Source of the DNA: Armatimonadota bacterium | GTDB taxonomy: Bacteria; Bacteroidota; Ignavibacteria; OLB7 | DNA length: 64,000 nt | Assembly: GCA_020850315.1 (NCBI GenBank) | Contig: JADZEY010000060.1 | Location: 1 to 64,000, forward strand | Reading direction: 5' to 3' | In this document: positions 16,495 to 25,415 of the stretch, piece by piece | Position numbering within the stretch: the stretch's first letter is position 1 | Layout: the number at the start of each line of letters is the position of its first letter | Notes under the pieces: model-generated | What the model saw: the letters and a program-made list of their open reading frames with translations, nothing else | Databases searched by the model: none | What the model was told of the DNA's origin: nothing | Made by a program: the position numbers and the translations under genes

Positions 16495-16601
16495 AGTCAT
16501 TAGTCCTCAGTCATTAGTCACTCACCTTACGCAAAGCCAAGGTCAGTGGTCAGTGGTCAGTTGCAAAGAGGGTCATTGGTCATTAGTCACTCACCTTACG
16601 C
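16495..16601. repeat. Heptanucleotide tandem-repeat arrays (AGTCAYT / GGTCAGT / GGTCATT)
   Basis: AGTCATT-AGTCCTC-AGTCATT-AGTCACT-CACCTTACGC, then (GGTCAGT)x3, then (GGTCATT)x2-AGTCACT-CACCTTACGC. Confidence 0.85.
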
Positions 16602-16615
16602 ACACTCCCATTCCA

Positions 16616-16649
16616 CCGTCATTGCCCCGAAGGGTCGGGGCAATGACGG
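16616..16649. other. Perfect 15-bp hairpin downstream of the TPR-LuxR gene
   Basis: CCGTCATTGCCCCGA-AGGG-TCGGGGCAATGACGG. No T-tract on either strand. Confidence 0.7.
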
Positions 16650-16676
16650 GCAAGCGATTACGGGCAGAGCTTGCCG

Positions 16677-18335
16677 CTACAAACCTGCCAGAAATGTTCC
16701 CAAATTATCGGCCACCTCCAACTCCAATTTGCTGCGGACCTTGTAGCGGTGATGTTCCACCGTGCGGGCCGAACAACAAAGGATGTTAGCAATCTCCTTG
16801 GTAGAAAGGTTGATTTTCATCATCGCACAAACCTTCAGCTCGGCAGGAGATAGCATTGGTGCGCGCGCCAGCAAACGCTCAATAAATCCTTGATGTGTGG
16901 AACGGAATTGCGCCTCGAACAGTTCCCAATCGTTCGATTGGTTGCGCGTTGCCTCCACTTGCCGAATGATGTTGCCAACATTGCTTCCCGCTCCCGATTG
17001 AGTACTCTGCAGATCCCGCATCTGGTGGCTTAACGTCTCCAAAAACTCATTTTTCTGCACAAGCTGCATTGCCAGCGATGTCAGTTCGCGGTTTTTTAGC
17101 TCCATCTCCCGCTCCAACGTTTCGGCGCGCAGGCGTAGTAACTCGCGTTCGCGGTTCGCGGCTTCAATGGCGGCGCGTATCTCCACGTTCGCAATCTGGC
17201 GCTGTTTCTCGTGTCCTTCCACCTCCATAAACAGGGCATGATATTTCCGGTAGTAGTGTAATGCCTCGCTAACATCGCCGGTGGCTTCCAGCGTCTCGGC
17301 AATGGATTCGCAGGCACTCATCGCAAAGTAGCTGTCGCCGATGGTGGTAGCGATGGTTTCCGCTTCTTGCAGCACAGCAAGGGCTTGTTGGTGTTCCCCC
17401 AACGTATGCCACAATACTCCCAGTTTGTTCAAGGTTGCCACAAGGTGGGGGGTGGCATGGATCTGGCGCGCCAATGCCTCCGAACGTTGGTAGCACTCCA
17501 CTGCCCTCGGGTAGTCTTGCTCCATCTCATGCAATTCCCCGATTGCCCGCAGCGTGAAGGCGATCCCTCCGTCGTTCCCTAATTCTTGATGCAGCAGCAT
17601 TGCTTGGTTCCAATGCTGGATGCTGGTTTCGGTGTCGTTCAGGTGGTGGTGCAGCGATGCCAAATTCCCTAAGCAAGCGGCTTCGTTGCGGCGGTCGCCA
17701 CTGGCGCGCAGCAGTTCCAGCACTTGCACCATCATCTCTAACGACTTCTCATACTCCTCCTGCATGTAGTAGATGATGGCGATATTCCCCATCGGCAACT
17801 CTGTCTCGCTTCCCAACTGTTCGGCCATTGCAAGGCTTTGGTGAAATTCCTGCAATGCACGGGGGTAATCGGTAAGCTGGCGATAGGTGCTTCCAACTGC
17901 ATTGCGCGCCAGCATTATCGTCCGAAGCTCACCGGCGCGTTCGGCAAGCTCAAGGCTTTCTTGCAGATATTCTAACGAGCGGACATACTCACCAGTGAAG
18001 TAACACGTCAGCCCCAATCCAAGCAAGGTTGCCGATAATCCTTCGGGGCTGGCAACGTGGCGGAGCAAGCGTTCCGAACGCTGAAAGTTGATTTCTGCAC
18101 GTGCGTAATTCCCCATCACATTCCAACAATTCCCAATCACCCGGTAGCTTTCTGCTTCCCCCCGCTTATCCCCTTCGCGTGCCGATAGCGTTAGGGCTTG
18201 CTTGGCAAGATTGCGCGCTTCGGTCGGGTCTGTGTGGTGCAGCGCGTAAGCAAGGCGATTCAGCCACAGCGCACGTTCGGCGGGGGTGGCCGCAGCGGCA
18301 AGATGCTGGCGAAGCGATTCGATTGGTTCGTTCAT
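16677..18335 (-). CDS. TPR-repeat LuxR-type transcriptional regulator
   Basis: Multiple TPR motifs (e.g. ALWLNRLAYALHHTDPTEARNLAKQAL), coiled coil, and C-terminal LuxR HTH (LSPAELKVCAMMKINLSTKEIANILCCSARTVEHHRYKVRSKL). Confidence 0.88.
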   Translation of the reverse strand: MNEPIESLRQHLAAAATPAERALWLNRLAYALHHTDPTEARNLAKQALTLSAREGDKRGEAESYRVIGNCWNVMGNYARAEINFQRSERLLRHVASPEGLSATLLGLGLTCYFTGEYVRSLEYLQESLELAERAGELRTIMLARNAVGSTYRQLTDYPRALQEFHQSLAMAEQLGSETELPMGNIAIIYYMQEEYEKSLEMMVQVLELLRASGDRRNEAACLGNLASLHHHLNDTETSIQHWNQAMLLHQELGNDGGIAFTLRAIGELHEMEQDYPRAVECYQRSEALARQIHATPHLVATLNKLGVLWHTLGEHQQALAVLQEAETIATTIGDSYFAMSACESIAETLEATGDVSEALHYYRKYHALFMEVEGHEKQRQIANVEIRAAIEAANRERELLRLRAETLEREMELKNRELTSLAMQLVQKNEFLETLSHQMRDLQSTQSGAGSNVGNIIRQVEATRNQSNDWELFEAQFRSTHQGFIERLLARAPMLSPAELKVCAMMKINLSTKEIANILCCSARTVEHHRYKVRSKLELEVADNLGTFLAGL

Positions 18336-18427
18336 GGAGAATCCATTTGAAAACTAATAACGGCAGGAATCGGAAATAAAAATACGAGAGGAGAGAAGTG
18401 GAAAGAAAGGAAAGCGCGGAGGGGGCG

Positions 18428-18462
18428 GAAAATTAACTGGGGCATGGTCTCCCATGCCCCAG
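18428..18462 (-). terminator. Rho-independent terminator of the VOC-MmcQ operon
   Basis: Minus strand: CTGGGGCATGG-GAGA-CCATGCCCCAG-TTAATTTTCC. Perfect 11-bp stem with a GNRA-type loop, downstream of the stop at 18470. Confidence 0.65.
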
Positions 18463-18469
18463 CGTACTC

Positions 18470-18823
18470 TCAGTTCATTGTGTTCAGTTGATCCTGAATT
18501 TTTTTTGGCAGTCGCGAACGAACAAGCTGGTAGGATTGAGCAACCCGTTCTTGCCACTCCTGCTGGCGTAGCAAACGAATATCCTCCACCGCTACCCATT
18601 GGTACCGAGCAAGGTAGGGGGCAGGCCGGAAGCCTTCGCGCTCCAGAAGCTCCTCGAACTCCTCATCGGCAACCTTGAACGATGCTGGCGTGGGGGTGAG
18701 TTCAAGGGGAACCATCAGGAAAATTTTTCCGCCAACGCAGAAGCAGAGATCATGCTCCCATTTTACTTCTTCGGTGACGGAGGGGAGATCGGCGCAAAGC
18801 CGTTGAAGCCCTTCGATGGTCAT
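18470..18823 (-). CDS. MmcQ/YjbR family protein
   Basis: MTIEGLQRLCADLPSVTEEVKWEHDLCFCVGGKIFLMVPLE ... is the MmcQ/YjbR pattern. ATGA overlap with the upstream VOC gene. Confidence 0.8.
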   Translation of the reverse strand: MTIEGLQRLCADLPSVTEEVKWEHDLCFCVGGKIFLMVPLELTPTPASFKVADEEFEELLEREGFRPAPYLARYQWVAVEDIRLLRQQEWQERVAQSYQLVRSRLPKKIQDQLNTMN

Positions 18824-19239
18824 GCGTCTTGTTTTGGCTGATCGCAATTCAGCATCCAGTTGATTCCGTAGCGGTCGGTCACCATCCCGAACCGCGCTCC
18901 CCAGAAGGTATCAGCCAACGCCATTTCCACATTGCCACCATCGGACAATGCGTTGAATATCCGTTCTTGTTCGGCAAGGTCATCCACCGCAATGCTCAGG
19001 CGGACGTTGGCCCCTACTGGGTCTGGGTTTTCCGGCATTGAGTCGGAAGCCATAAAATAGATGTCGCCACAGCGGAACTCCGCGTGCATCACCCGTTGGG
19101 CGTTCTCCTCGGTAACAGGCATTGGGGCATCGCTAAACCGCATCAAGCTCGGTATCTCACCACCGATGCTGTTCTGGTAAAAATTCAGTGCTTCCTCGCA
19201 AGTTCCTGGAAAAAGCAGATAGGCGTTCATGGTCTTCAT
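18820..19239 (-). CDS. VOC family (PhnB/glyoxalase-like) protein
   Basis: MNAYLLFPGTCEEALNFYQNSIGGEI ... MHAEFRCGDIYFMASDSMP ... FWGARFGMVTDRYGINWMLNC. Confidence 0.85.
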   Translation of the reverse strand: MKTMNAYLLFPGTCEEALNFYQNSIGGEIPSLMRFSDAPMPVTEENAQRVMHAEFRCGDIYFMASDSMPENPDPVGANVRLSIAVDDLAEQERIFNALSDGGNVEMALADTFWGARFGMVTDRYGINWMLNCDQPKQDA

Positions 19240-19429
19240 GGAAGGATTCTCCTTGTGTGATTTTGGAAGGTTATAGCTGAGTTGCAGACCAATGCAAAGA
19301 TAGTGTTCATGCGAACACTATTCAACAAAAATTTGCGTTTTCCCGAGAATAATTTTGGCTCGCCTAACATTTAGAGACTCACCCTGCGCAGAATGTGAAG
19401 AGTGAGCACTTGCCTGTCCGGTGGCCCCA

Positions 19430-19492
19430 CCCATACCCTTCGGCAAAGCTCAGGGCAGGCTTCGACGGGGTTCAGCATGAGCGGAGGGCGGT
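19430..19492. repeat. CTTCGRCAAGCTCAGG-type dispersed element
   Basis: ATACCCTTCGGCAAAGCTCAGGGCAGGCTTCGACGGGGTTCAGCATGAGCGGAG matches a short intergenic repeat I recognise from many environmental genomes. Confidence 0.6.
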
Positions 19493-19534
19493 TTCTGGTG
19501 GAACGACAAGGCACGGAATCCAGCAATTCTTCCG

Positions 19535-19562
19535 TCGGTAGGCGCGGGTCTTCAGCCAGCGC
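19535..19562. repeat. GTAGGCGCGGG-type short dyad repeat (degenerate copy)
   Basis: TCGGTAGGCGCGGGTCTTCAGCCAGCGC. Related to elements at 38117-38147 and 62788-62820. Confidence 0.5.
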
Positions 19563-19674
19563 ATCCGCTGCCGATGCACAATGATTCATAATCCCCACCC
19601 CTTCCATTCGTCAGGAAAGCAGCATATCAATCGCGCAATTCCTGCGCAGCCTCTCCACTGGTATCTATTTTTCC

Positions 19675-20796
19675 ATGACCAAACTGACAAAGCGAATAGT
19701 TATTGGAGCAATCGTTCTTGCTGGCATTGCCGCTGTAGCCATCCCCAAAATCATCTCCATGCAGGAGGAGCAGACTGGCCCAAAAGGGGGCGCAACCGGC
19801 GGCGGTGGGCGGGGCGGTTCTGGCAGCCCGCAGGCCGTTAGCGTAAAAGGGTTTGTGGCTTCCCAGCAAATCCTTGATGGTGGGATGATGGTCCCAGGAA
19901 CAATCATTGCGAACGAGTCGGTGGAGCTTCGCAGCGAGGCATCGGGGCGGGTGGTGAGTTTGAATTTTAGCGAGGGAAAATCCGTTGGGAACGGCGCGTT
20001 ACTGGTGAAAATCAACGACCAAGAACTGCAAGCCCAGCTGAAGCAAGCAACCTACCGCCAACAACTGTCGGAAGCCAAAGAACGCCGCCAACACCAGCTG
20101 CTGCAAAAAGAGGCAGTTAGCCAAGCGGAGTACGACGTGGCATTAAGCGAGCTGAACACCGCAACCGCCCAGATAGATCTAATCCGCGCCCAAATCGCAA
20201 AAACGGAGGTGCGCGCACCTTTTGCCGGGCGCGTTGGGTTGCGCTCGATTAGCCAGGGAAGCTACATCTCCCCCACCACCCCAATCGCAACGCTGTACAG
20301 CATTGACCCCATCAAAGTGGAGTTCTCCATTCCCGAAAAATATGCGGGGATGATGGAGCCTGGCACCGAAGTTGCGTTCACGGTGCAGGGGAGCGATCGC
20401 CGATTTCACGCACGGGTGTTTGCCACCGAGCCGATGATTGACCCCGCCACGCGAACCTTGCTGGTGCGGGCGCAATCCCCCAATGCCGATGGTGAAGTTC
20501 AGCCGGGAGCATTTGCCCAGATTTCCCTTCCGGTTGGGAATGATGCCGCCGCATTGCTGATCCCCGCCGAAGCGGTGATACCGGAGGCAGATGGGCAGAA
20601 AGTGTTTGTGGCCAAGGATGGAAAGGCCGTCCCTAAGCCAATCAAAGCTGGAGTTCGTACCGAGACGATGGTGCAGGTTCTGGGGGGATTGCAGCCTGGT
20701 GATACCGTTATCACCAGCGGCGTTCTATCCGTTCGCCCCGGCGCGGGGCTGAAGTTCATCGAAGTAGCCAACGCAACGAACGGAGGGAAGCCATGA
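19675..20796 (+). CDS. RND efflux periplasmic adaptor (membrane fusion protein)
   Basis: HlyD/MFP pattern: GMMVPGTIIANESVELRSEASGRVVSLNFSEGKSVGNGALLVKINDQELQAQL ... VRAPFAGRVGLRSISQGSYISPTTPIATLYSIDPIKVEFSIPE. Confidence 0.95.
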   Translation: MTKLTKRIVIGAIVLAGIAAVAIPKIISMQEEQTGPKGGATGGGGRGGSGSPQAVSVKGFVASQQILDGGMMVPGTIIANESVELRSEASGRVVSLNFSEGKSVGNGALLVKINDQELQAQLKQATYRQQLSEAKERRQHQLLQKEAVSQAEYDVALSELNTATAQIDLIRAQIAKTEVRAPFAGRVGLRSISQGSYISPTTPIATLYSIDPIKVEFSIPEKYAGMMEPGTEVAFTVQGSDRRFHARVFATEPMIDPATRTLLVRAQSPNADGEVQPGAFAQISLPVGNDAAALLIPAEAVIPEADGQKVFVAKDGKAVPKPIKAGVRTETMVQVLGGLQPGDTVITSGVLSVRPGAGLKFIEVANATNGGKP

Positions 20797-23700
20797 GTCT
20801 TGCCACCGTCAGTATTCGCCGCCCGGTTCTCTCTATCGTTCTTTCCATCGTCATCATTCTGTTTGGTGGGATCGGTTTCTTTCAGCTTGGGGTGCGGGAG
20901 TATCCGGCGGTTGACCCCCCAATTGTTACCGTCAACACCAGCTACGCAGGGGCCAATGCCGATGTGATTGAATCGCAAATCACCGAGCCACTCGAGGCCT
21001 CCATCAACGGTATTTCCGGCGTGCGAACCATCACCAGCACCAGCCGCGACAGCCGCAGCCAGATCACGGTGGAGTTCAACATTGACCAAGATCTTGAGGC
21101 CGCCGCCAACGATGTCCGCGACCGTGTTTCGCGTGCGGTTCGCAACCTTCCCCCCGATGCCGACCCACCAGTGGTAGCCAAAGCCGATGCCGACCAGAAC
21201 CCGATTCTGTTTATCACTGTCGAGAGTACCACGCGCACCCCGTTAGAGATCAACGATATTGTCAGCAACGTCTTCAAGGAGCGATTGCAGACGATTGATG
21301 GAGTGAGTGAGATCAATATCTGGGGGGAAAAGAAGTATGCCATGCGTATCTCGTTGGACCCCGCCAGGCTTGCCGCCTACGGCCTAACGCCCCAGGATAT
21401 CCGTTCGGCAATCACCGCCGAAAACGTGGAGCTTCCCAGCGGTAAAGTGGAAGGAAGCAGCATGGAGCTTTCGGTCCGCACGCAAGGGCGGATTGAAACG
21501 CCCGCGCAGTTCAACAACCTGATCCTCCGTTCGGCTAACGATAGGAACGTCCGCCTGGGCGATGTTGGATATGCCGAACTTTCTGCCGAGAATATCCGCA
21601 CCAGTTTGCGGCGCAACGGCGTGCCGTTGGTTGGGGTAGCGGTGTTCCCCCAGCCGGGGGCCAACAACGTGGCCATTGCCGACGAGGTGTATCGTCGGTT
21701 AGAAAAAATCAAAGCTGATGTTCCCGCCGATATTCAGGTTGGTATCGGGTTCGACACCACTGAGTATATCAATCAATCCATCGCCGAAGTTGTTGAAACC
21801 GTCGGCATTGCTTTTGTGTTGGTGGCGCTCATCATCTTCCTGTTTTTGCGCGATTGGCGAACCACTATTATTCCGGTGCTGGCAATTCCGGTGTCGCTGA
21901 TCGGCACCTTCTTCATCATGTCGGTTGCTGGCTTCTCCATCAATGTGCTGACGATGTTGGGGATTGTTCTGGCCATTGGCCTTGTGGTGGACGATGCGAT
22001 TGTGGTGCTGGAAAATATCTACGCCAAAATTGAGCAGGGAATGCCACCAATGCAGGCGGGGATTGCTGGAGCCAAGGAGATTTTCCTGGCGGTGATTGCC
22101 ACCACCATCTCGCTTGCGGCGGTGTTTATGCCGTTGCTGTTTCTGCAGGGATTAACCGGGCGGCTGTTCACCGAGTTCGGTGTGGTGATTGCCGGCTCGG
22201 TGATCATCAGCGCGTTTGTGGCCCTGACGCTGACCCCGATGCTGAGCACACGGATCATCAAGTCGGGAGCACACAACCGATTCTACAGCGCAACCGAACC
22301 GTTCTTCCAGAACCTCACAACTGGCTACCGCACCAGCCTTGAAACATTCATGCGCCACCGCTGGCTTTCTGTGCCGATTATCCTTGCGGTTGCCGGGGTT
22401 ATCTGGTGGCTGGGAAGCGGGCTGAAATCGGAGCTTGCGCCGATGGAAGACCGCAGCCGAATGCGGATTAGTGCCACCGCACAAGAAGGGGCGACCTACA
22501 CCTACATGGAAGGCTACATGAAGGAGCTGGAGAAGCTGATTGCCGACAGCATTCCGGAACGTGCCGCAGCAATCACCGTCACCTCCCCTGGGTTTCTCGG
22601 ATCCAACAACACTGGATTTGTCAATCTTATCCTAACATCCCCCGACCAGCGCAAACGAAGCCAGCAGCAGGTTGCGGATTTTTTGAGCCGGAGCCTTTCC
22701 TCGCTTAGTGGTGCGCGTGCGTTTGCCTCGCAGGAACCAACCATTGGCGACCGCCGTTCGGGGCTTCCGGTGCAGTTTGTGATTCAGGCATCAACGCTTC
22801 AGAAACTGCGCGAAGCGTTGCCCAAATTTCTGGAAGAAGCCCGCAAGAATCCGGCCTTCCGCTTTGTGGATGTCAATCTAAAATTCAACAAGCCGGAATT
22901 GCGGATCGAGATCAATCGGGAGAAAGCGCGCAGCTTGGGGGTGTCGGTGATGGATGTTGCCCAAACGTTGCAGTTGGCCCTAAGCGAGCAGCGGATTGGG
23001 TACTTCATCAAGGAAGGGAAGCAGTACCAAGTGATCGGCCAGCTTACCCCGGAAAGCCGGATGAAACCGATAGACCTCCGCTCGCTTGGGGTGCGCTCCA
23101 GCCGCGGCCAGCTTGTTCAGCTGGATAACGTGGTGACGATGACCGAGCAAAGTAGCCCGCCACAACTGTTCCGCTACAACCGCTACGTTTCGGCAACGGT
23201 ATCGGCCGATCCCGCACCGGGAAAAACCATTGCCGACGGGATTGAAGCAATGCGTGCGATTGCCGCGCGAACCTTGGATCCATCGTTCACCACCGACCTT
23301 GCCGGAAGCAGCCGCGACTTTGCCGACAGTTCATCCACCATCCTGTTTGCCTTCTTGTTGGCGTTGGTGTTGGTCTATCTGACGCTGGCCGCGCAGTTCG
23401 AAAGTTTCCGCGACCCGTTTATTATTCTGTTGACGGTTCCGCTGGCGTTGGCCGGGGCGGTGATCTCGCTGTGGTACTTCGGCCAAACGCTGAACATCTT
23501 CAGCCAGATCGGCATTATCATGTTGGTTGGACTGGTGACAAAAAATGGAATCCTGATTGTGGAGTTTGCCAACCAACGGAAGGAGGACGGGCTGACGGTG
23601 ATGGAGGCGATTGTTGATGCCTCGGCAGCGCGGTTCCGCCCGATTCTGATGACCAGCTTCTCCACCATTCTGGGCACTTTGCCGATTGCGCTTGCGCTGG

Positions 23701-23930
23701 GCGGCGGTGCCGAAAGCCGTGTCTCGATGGGCATTGCCGTTGTTGGCGGGCTGATCTTCAGCAGCTTCCTGACGCTGTATGTGATCCCGGCAATCTACTC
23801 CTACCTCACCCGTAAACACGTTCAACCTCACCTTCGCGACGATGCAACAACCGATGCCATGCTGCCGCCACCACCACACAACGGCGTGGCGGCCATTCCA
23901 CACCCAGCGCTTGCACGGGAGGGGAACTAA
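20793..23930 (+). CDS. RND efflux transporter permease (AcrB/MexB-like)
   Basis: 1045 aa starting with SIRRPVLSIVLSIVIILFGGIGFFQLGVREYPAVDPPIVTV. TM4 GLVVDDAIVVLENI. 4-nt ATGA overlap with the MFP gene. Confidence 0.97.
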   Translation: MSLATVSIRRPVLSIVLSIVIILFGGIGFFQLGVREYPAVDPPIVTVNTSYAGANADVIESQITEPLEASINGISGVRTITSTSRDSRSQITVEFNIDQDLEAAANDVRDRVSRAVRNLPPDADPPVVAKADADQNPILFITVESTTRTPLEINDIVSNVFKERLQTIDGVSEINIWGEKKYAMRISLDPARLAAYGLTPQDIRSAITAENVELPSGKVEGSSMELSVRTQGRIETPAQFNNLILRSANDRNVRLGDVGYAELSAENIRTSLRRNGVPLVGVAVFPQPGANNVAIADEVYRRLEKIKADVPADIQVGIGFDTTEYINQSIAEVVETVGIAFVLVALIIFLFLRDWRTTIIPVLAIPVSLIGTFFIMSVAGFSINVLTMLGIVLAIGLVVDDAIVVLENIYAKIEQGMPPMQAGIAGAKEIFLAVIATTISLAAVFMPLLFLQGLTGRLFTEFGVVIAGSVIISAFVALTLTPMLSTRIIKSGAHNRFYSATEPFFQNLTTGYRTSLETFMRHRWLSVPIILAVAGVIWWLGSGLKSELAPMEDRSRMRISATAQEGATYTYMEGYMKELEKLIADSIPERAAAITVTSPGFLGSNNTGFVNLILTSPDQRKRSQQQVADFLSRSLSSLSGARAFASQEPTIGDRRSGLPVQFVIQASTLQKLREALPKFLEEARKNPAFRFVDVNLKFNKPELRIEINREKARSLGVSVMDVAQTLQLALSEQRIGYFIKEGKQYQVIGQLTPESRMKPIDLRSLGVRSSRGQLVQLDNVVTMTEQSSPPQLFRYNRYVSATVSADPAPGKTIADGIEAMRAIAARTLDPSFTTDLAGSSRDFADSSSTILFAFLLALVLVYLTLAAQFESFRDPFIILLTVPLALAGAVISLWYFGQTLNIFSQIGIIMLVGLVTKNGILIVEFANQRKEDGLTVMEAIVDASAARFRPILMTSFSTILGTLPIALALGGGAESRVSMGIAVVGGLIFSSFLTLYVIPAIYSYLTRKHVQPHLRDDATTDAMLPPPPHNGVAAIPHPALAREGN

Positions 23931-23931
23931 G

Positions 23932-25230
23932 ATGCGTTGGGGATATCACCTTTTTGTGGCGATGATTGCTGCCACCAGCGTGGCACGCTCGCAAGGGATT
24001 TTGACGCTGGAGCAAGCGCAACAGATAGCGCGCCAGAACAACGCAGCAATCCGCCTTGCTGAATCGGATCTTCAGATTGCCCGGAACAACACCACCCGTG
24101 GCAACGCAGGGTTCCTTCCAAAAATTGATGCCACAGCTGGCTTCACCGGAAGCGTTACCAACACCAACCAGGAATACCGCAGCGGCGAAATCGTGAACCG
24201 TAACGGAGCCACCGCCACCAACTACAACGCAGGGGTTGGGGTGAACTGGACTGCCTTCGATGGCTTCCGAATGTTCAACGCCTACGACCAACTGCAGAAA
24301 CGTGAGGAGCTTGCCAGTGCTGATGTGGAATCGGCAGCCGAGGAGGTTGCTTGGCGGGTGGCCGTGGCTTGGTACGACGTGGTTCGGCAGCAGCAGCAGC
24401 TTCGGGTTCTGCGCCAGTCCATCGCCATGTCGGAAGGAAGGCTGCGGTTGGTGGAGATGAAATATGAGGTTGGCGAGAACTCCAAACGTGAGCTTCTTCC
24501 GGCAAAGGTGGATCTGAACAGCGACCGCTCGGCAGCCTTGCGCCAGGAAGCCACACTCCGCAATGCAAAGGCCGCGCTGAACCTTCTGCTGGTTCGCGAT
24601 GCAGCAACCGAGTTCGCCGTTCCCGACACCGTTCTTCTTGATGAATCGCTTGATGAAGCGGTGCTTCGCCAGGCGGCCATTGCCGCAAACCGCCAGCTTC
24701 GTGCGGCGCGAATTGCACGCCAACTTGCAGGATTGGGAATCGAGGAAGCGCGTTCCGGCTACTACCCACGGTTAGGGTTGAATCTGGGCTACAATTTCAA
24801 CGGCAGCAGTGCCGAAGCCAGCTTCATCACCACCAACACCAGCAACGGGCTAACCTACGGCGCAACCGCATCGCTGAACTTGTTCGATGGCTTCAACACA
24901 AGCCGCCAAATGGAGAATGCGCAGATCGCAGTCCAAGCTGCCGAACTGCAATATCAGGATGCCGAACGTGCCGTTACGTCCCAGCTTGCCCAAGCCTTCA
25001 CCACATGGCGCAGCCGGTTGGAGTTGGTGAAACTGGAGCGGGAAAATGTGGAAATAGCCGAGCAGAGTTTGGGCATTGCACAGGAGCGATTCAACGTTGG
25101 AACCATTATCCCGCTGGAGCTGCGCGAAGCCCAAACCGCACTGACCGAGGCACGCTCGCGCTTGCTTACCGCGCTGTACGATGCCTACCGCAGCCAAGTT
25201 GAGTTGATGCGATTGAGCGGGAAGTTGTAA
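23932..25230 (+). CDS. TolC-family outer-membrane efflux protein
   Basis: Signal peptide, LTLEQAQQIARQNNAAIRLAESDLQIARNN, coiled-coil OEP pattern. Follows the RND permease directly. Confidence 0.93.
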   Translation: MRWGYHLFVAMIAATSVARSQGILTLEQAQQIARQNNAAIRLAESDLQIARNNTTRGNAGFLPKIDATAGFTGSVTNTNQEYRSGEIVNRNGATATNYNAGVGVNWTAFDGFRMFNAYDQLQKREELASADVESAAEEVAWRVAVAWYDVVRQQQQLRVLRQSIAMSEGRLRLVEMKYEVGENSKRELLPAKVDLNSDRSAALRQEATLRNAKAALNLLLVRDAATEFAVPDTVLLDESLDEAVLRQAAIAANRQLRAARIARQLAGLGIEEARSGYYPRLGLNLGYNFNGSSAEASFITTNTSNGLTYGATASLNLFDGFNTSRQMENAQIAVQAAELQYQDAERAVTSQLAQAFTTWRSRLELVKLERENVEIAEQSLGIAQERFNVGTIIPLELREAQTALTEARSRLLTALYDAYRSQVELMRLSGKL

Positions 25231-25290
25231 CCTCAGTAATTCCGCCCGGGGTTTGGCATTCTTTTCTCTGTGGAAGGAGGGGGGGGGGGG

Positions 25291-25405
25291 GAACCACAGA
25301 GGCACAGAGGACACAGAGATAGGAAGAGAGAGAGCGTAGAATGCTGACATCAGTCAAGCACTCTGCGCTCTCTCTGCTACTCATTGCTCGGTAACTCAAG
25401 ATGAG
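25291..25405. repeat. Composite dispersed repeat, copy B (right half plus tail)
   Basis: AACCACAGAGGCACAGAGGACACAGAG ... ATTGCTCGGTAACTCAAGATGAGCT, preceded by a G13 homopolymer (25279-25291). Confidence 0.75.
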
Positions 25406-25415
25406 CTGGAAGAAC

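Noticed and set aside
16495-16601. Possible mini-CRISPR
   Set aside because: Units are 7 bp with irregular short spacers; no cas genes in the window.
19371-19607. 78-aa minus ORF (…EACPELCRRVWVG…)
   Set aside because: Translation of the CTTCGRCAAGCTCAGG-type repeat; not a gene.
25279-25291. G13 tract as a phase-variation switch
   Set aside because: It lies between convergent gene ends, not in a promoter or coding start.
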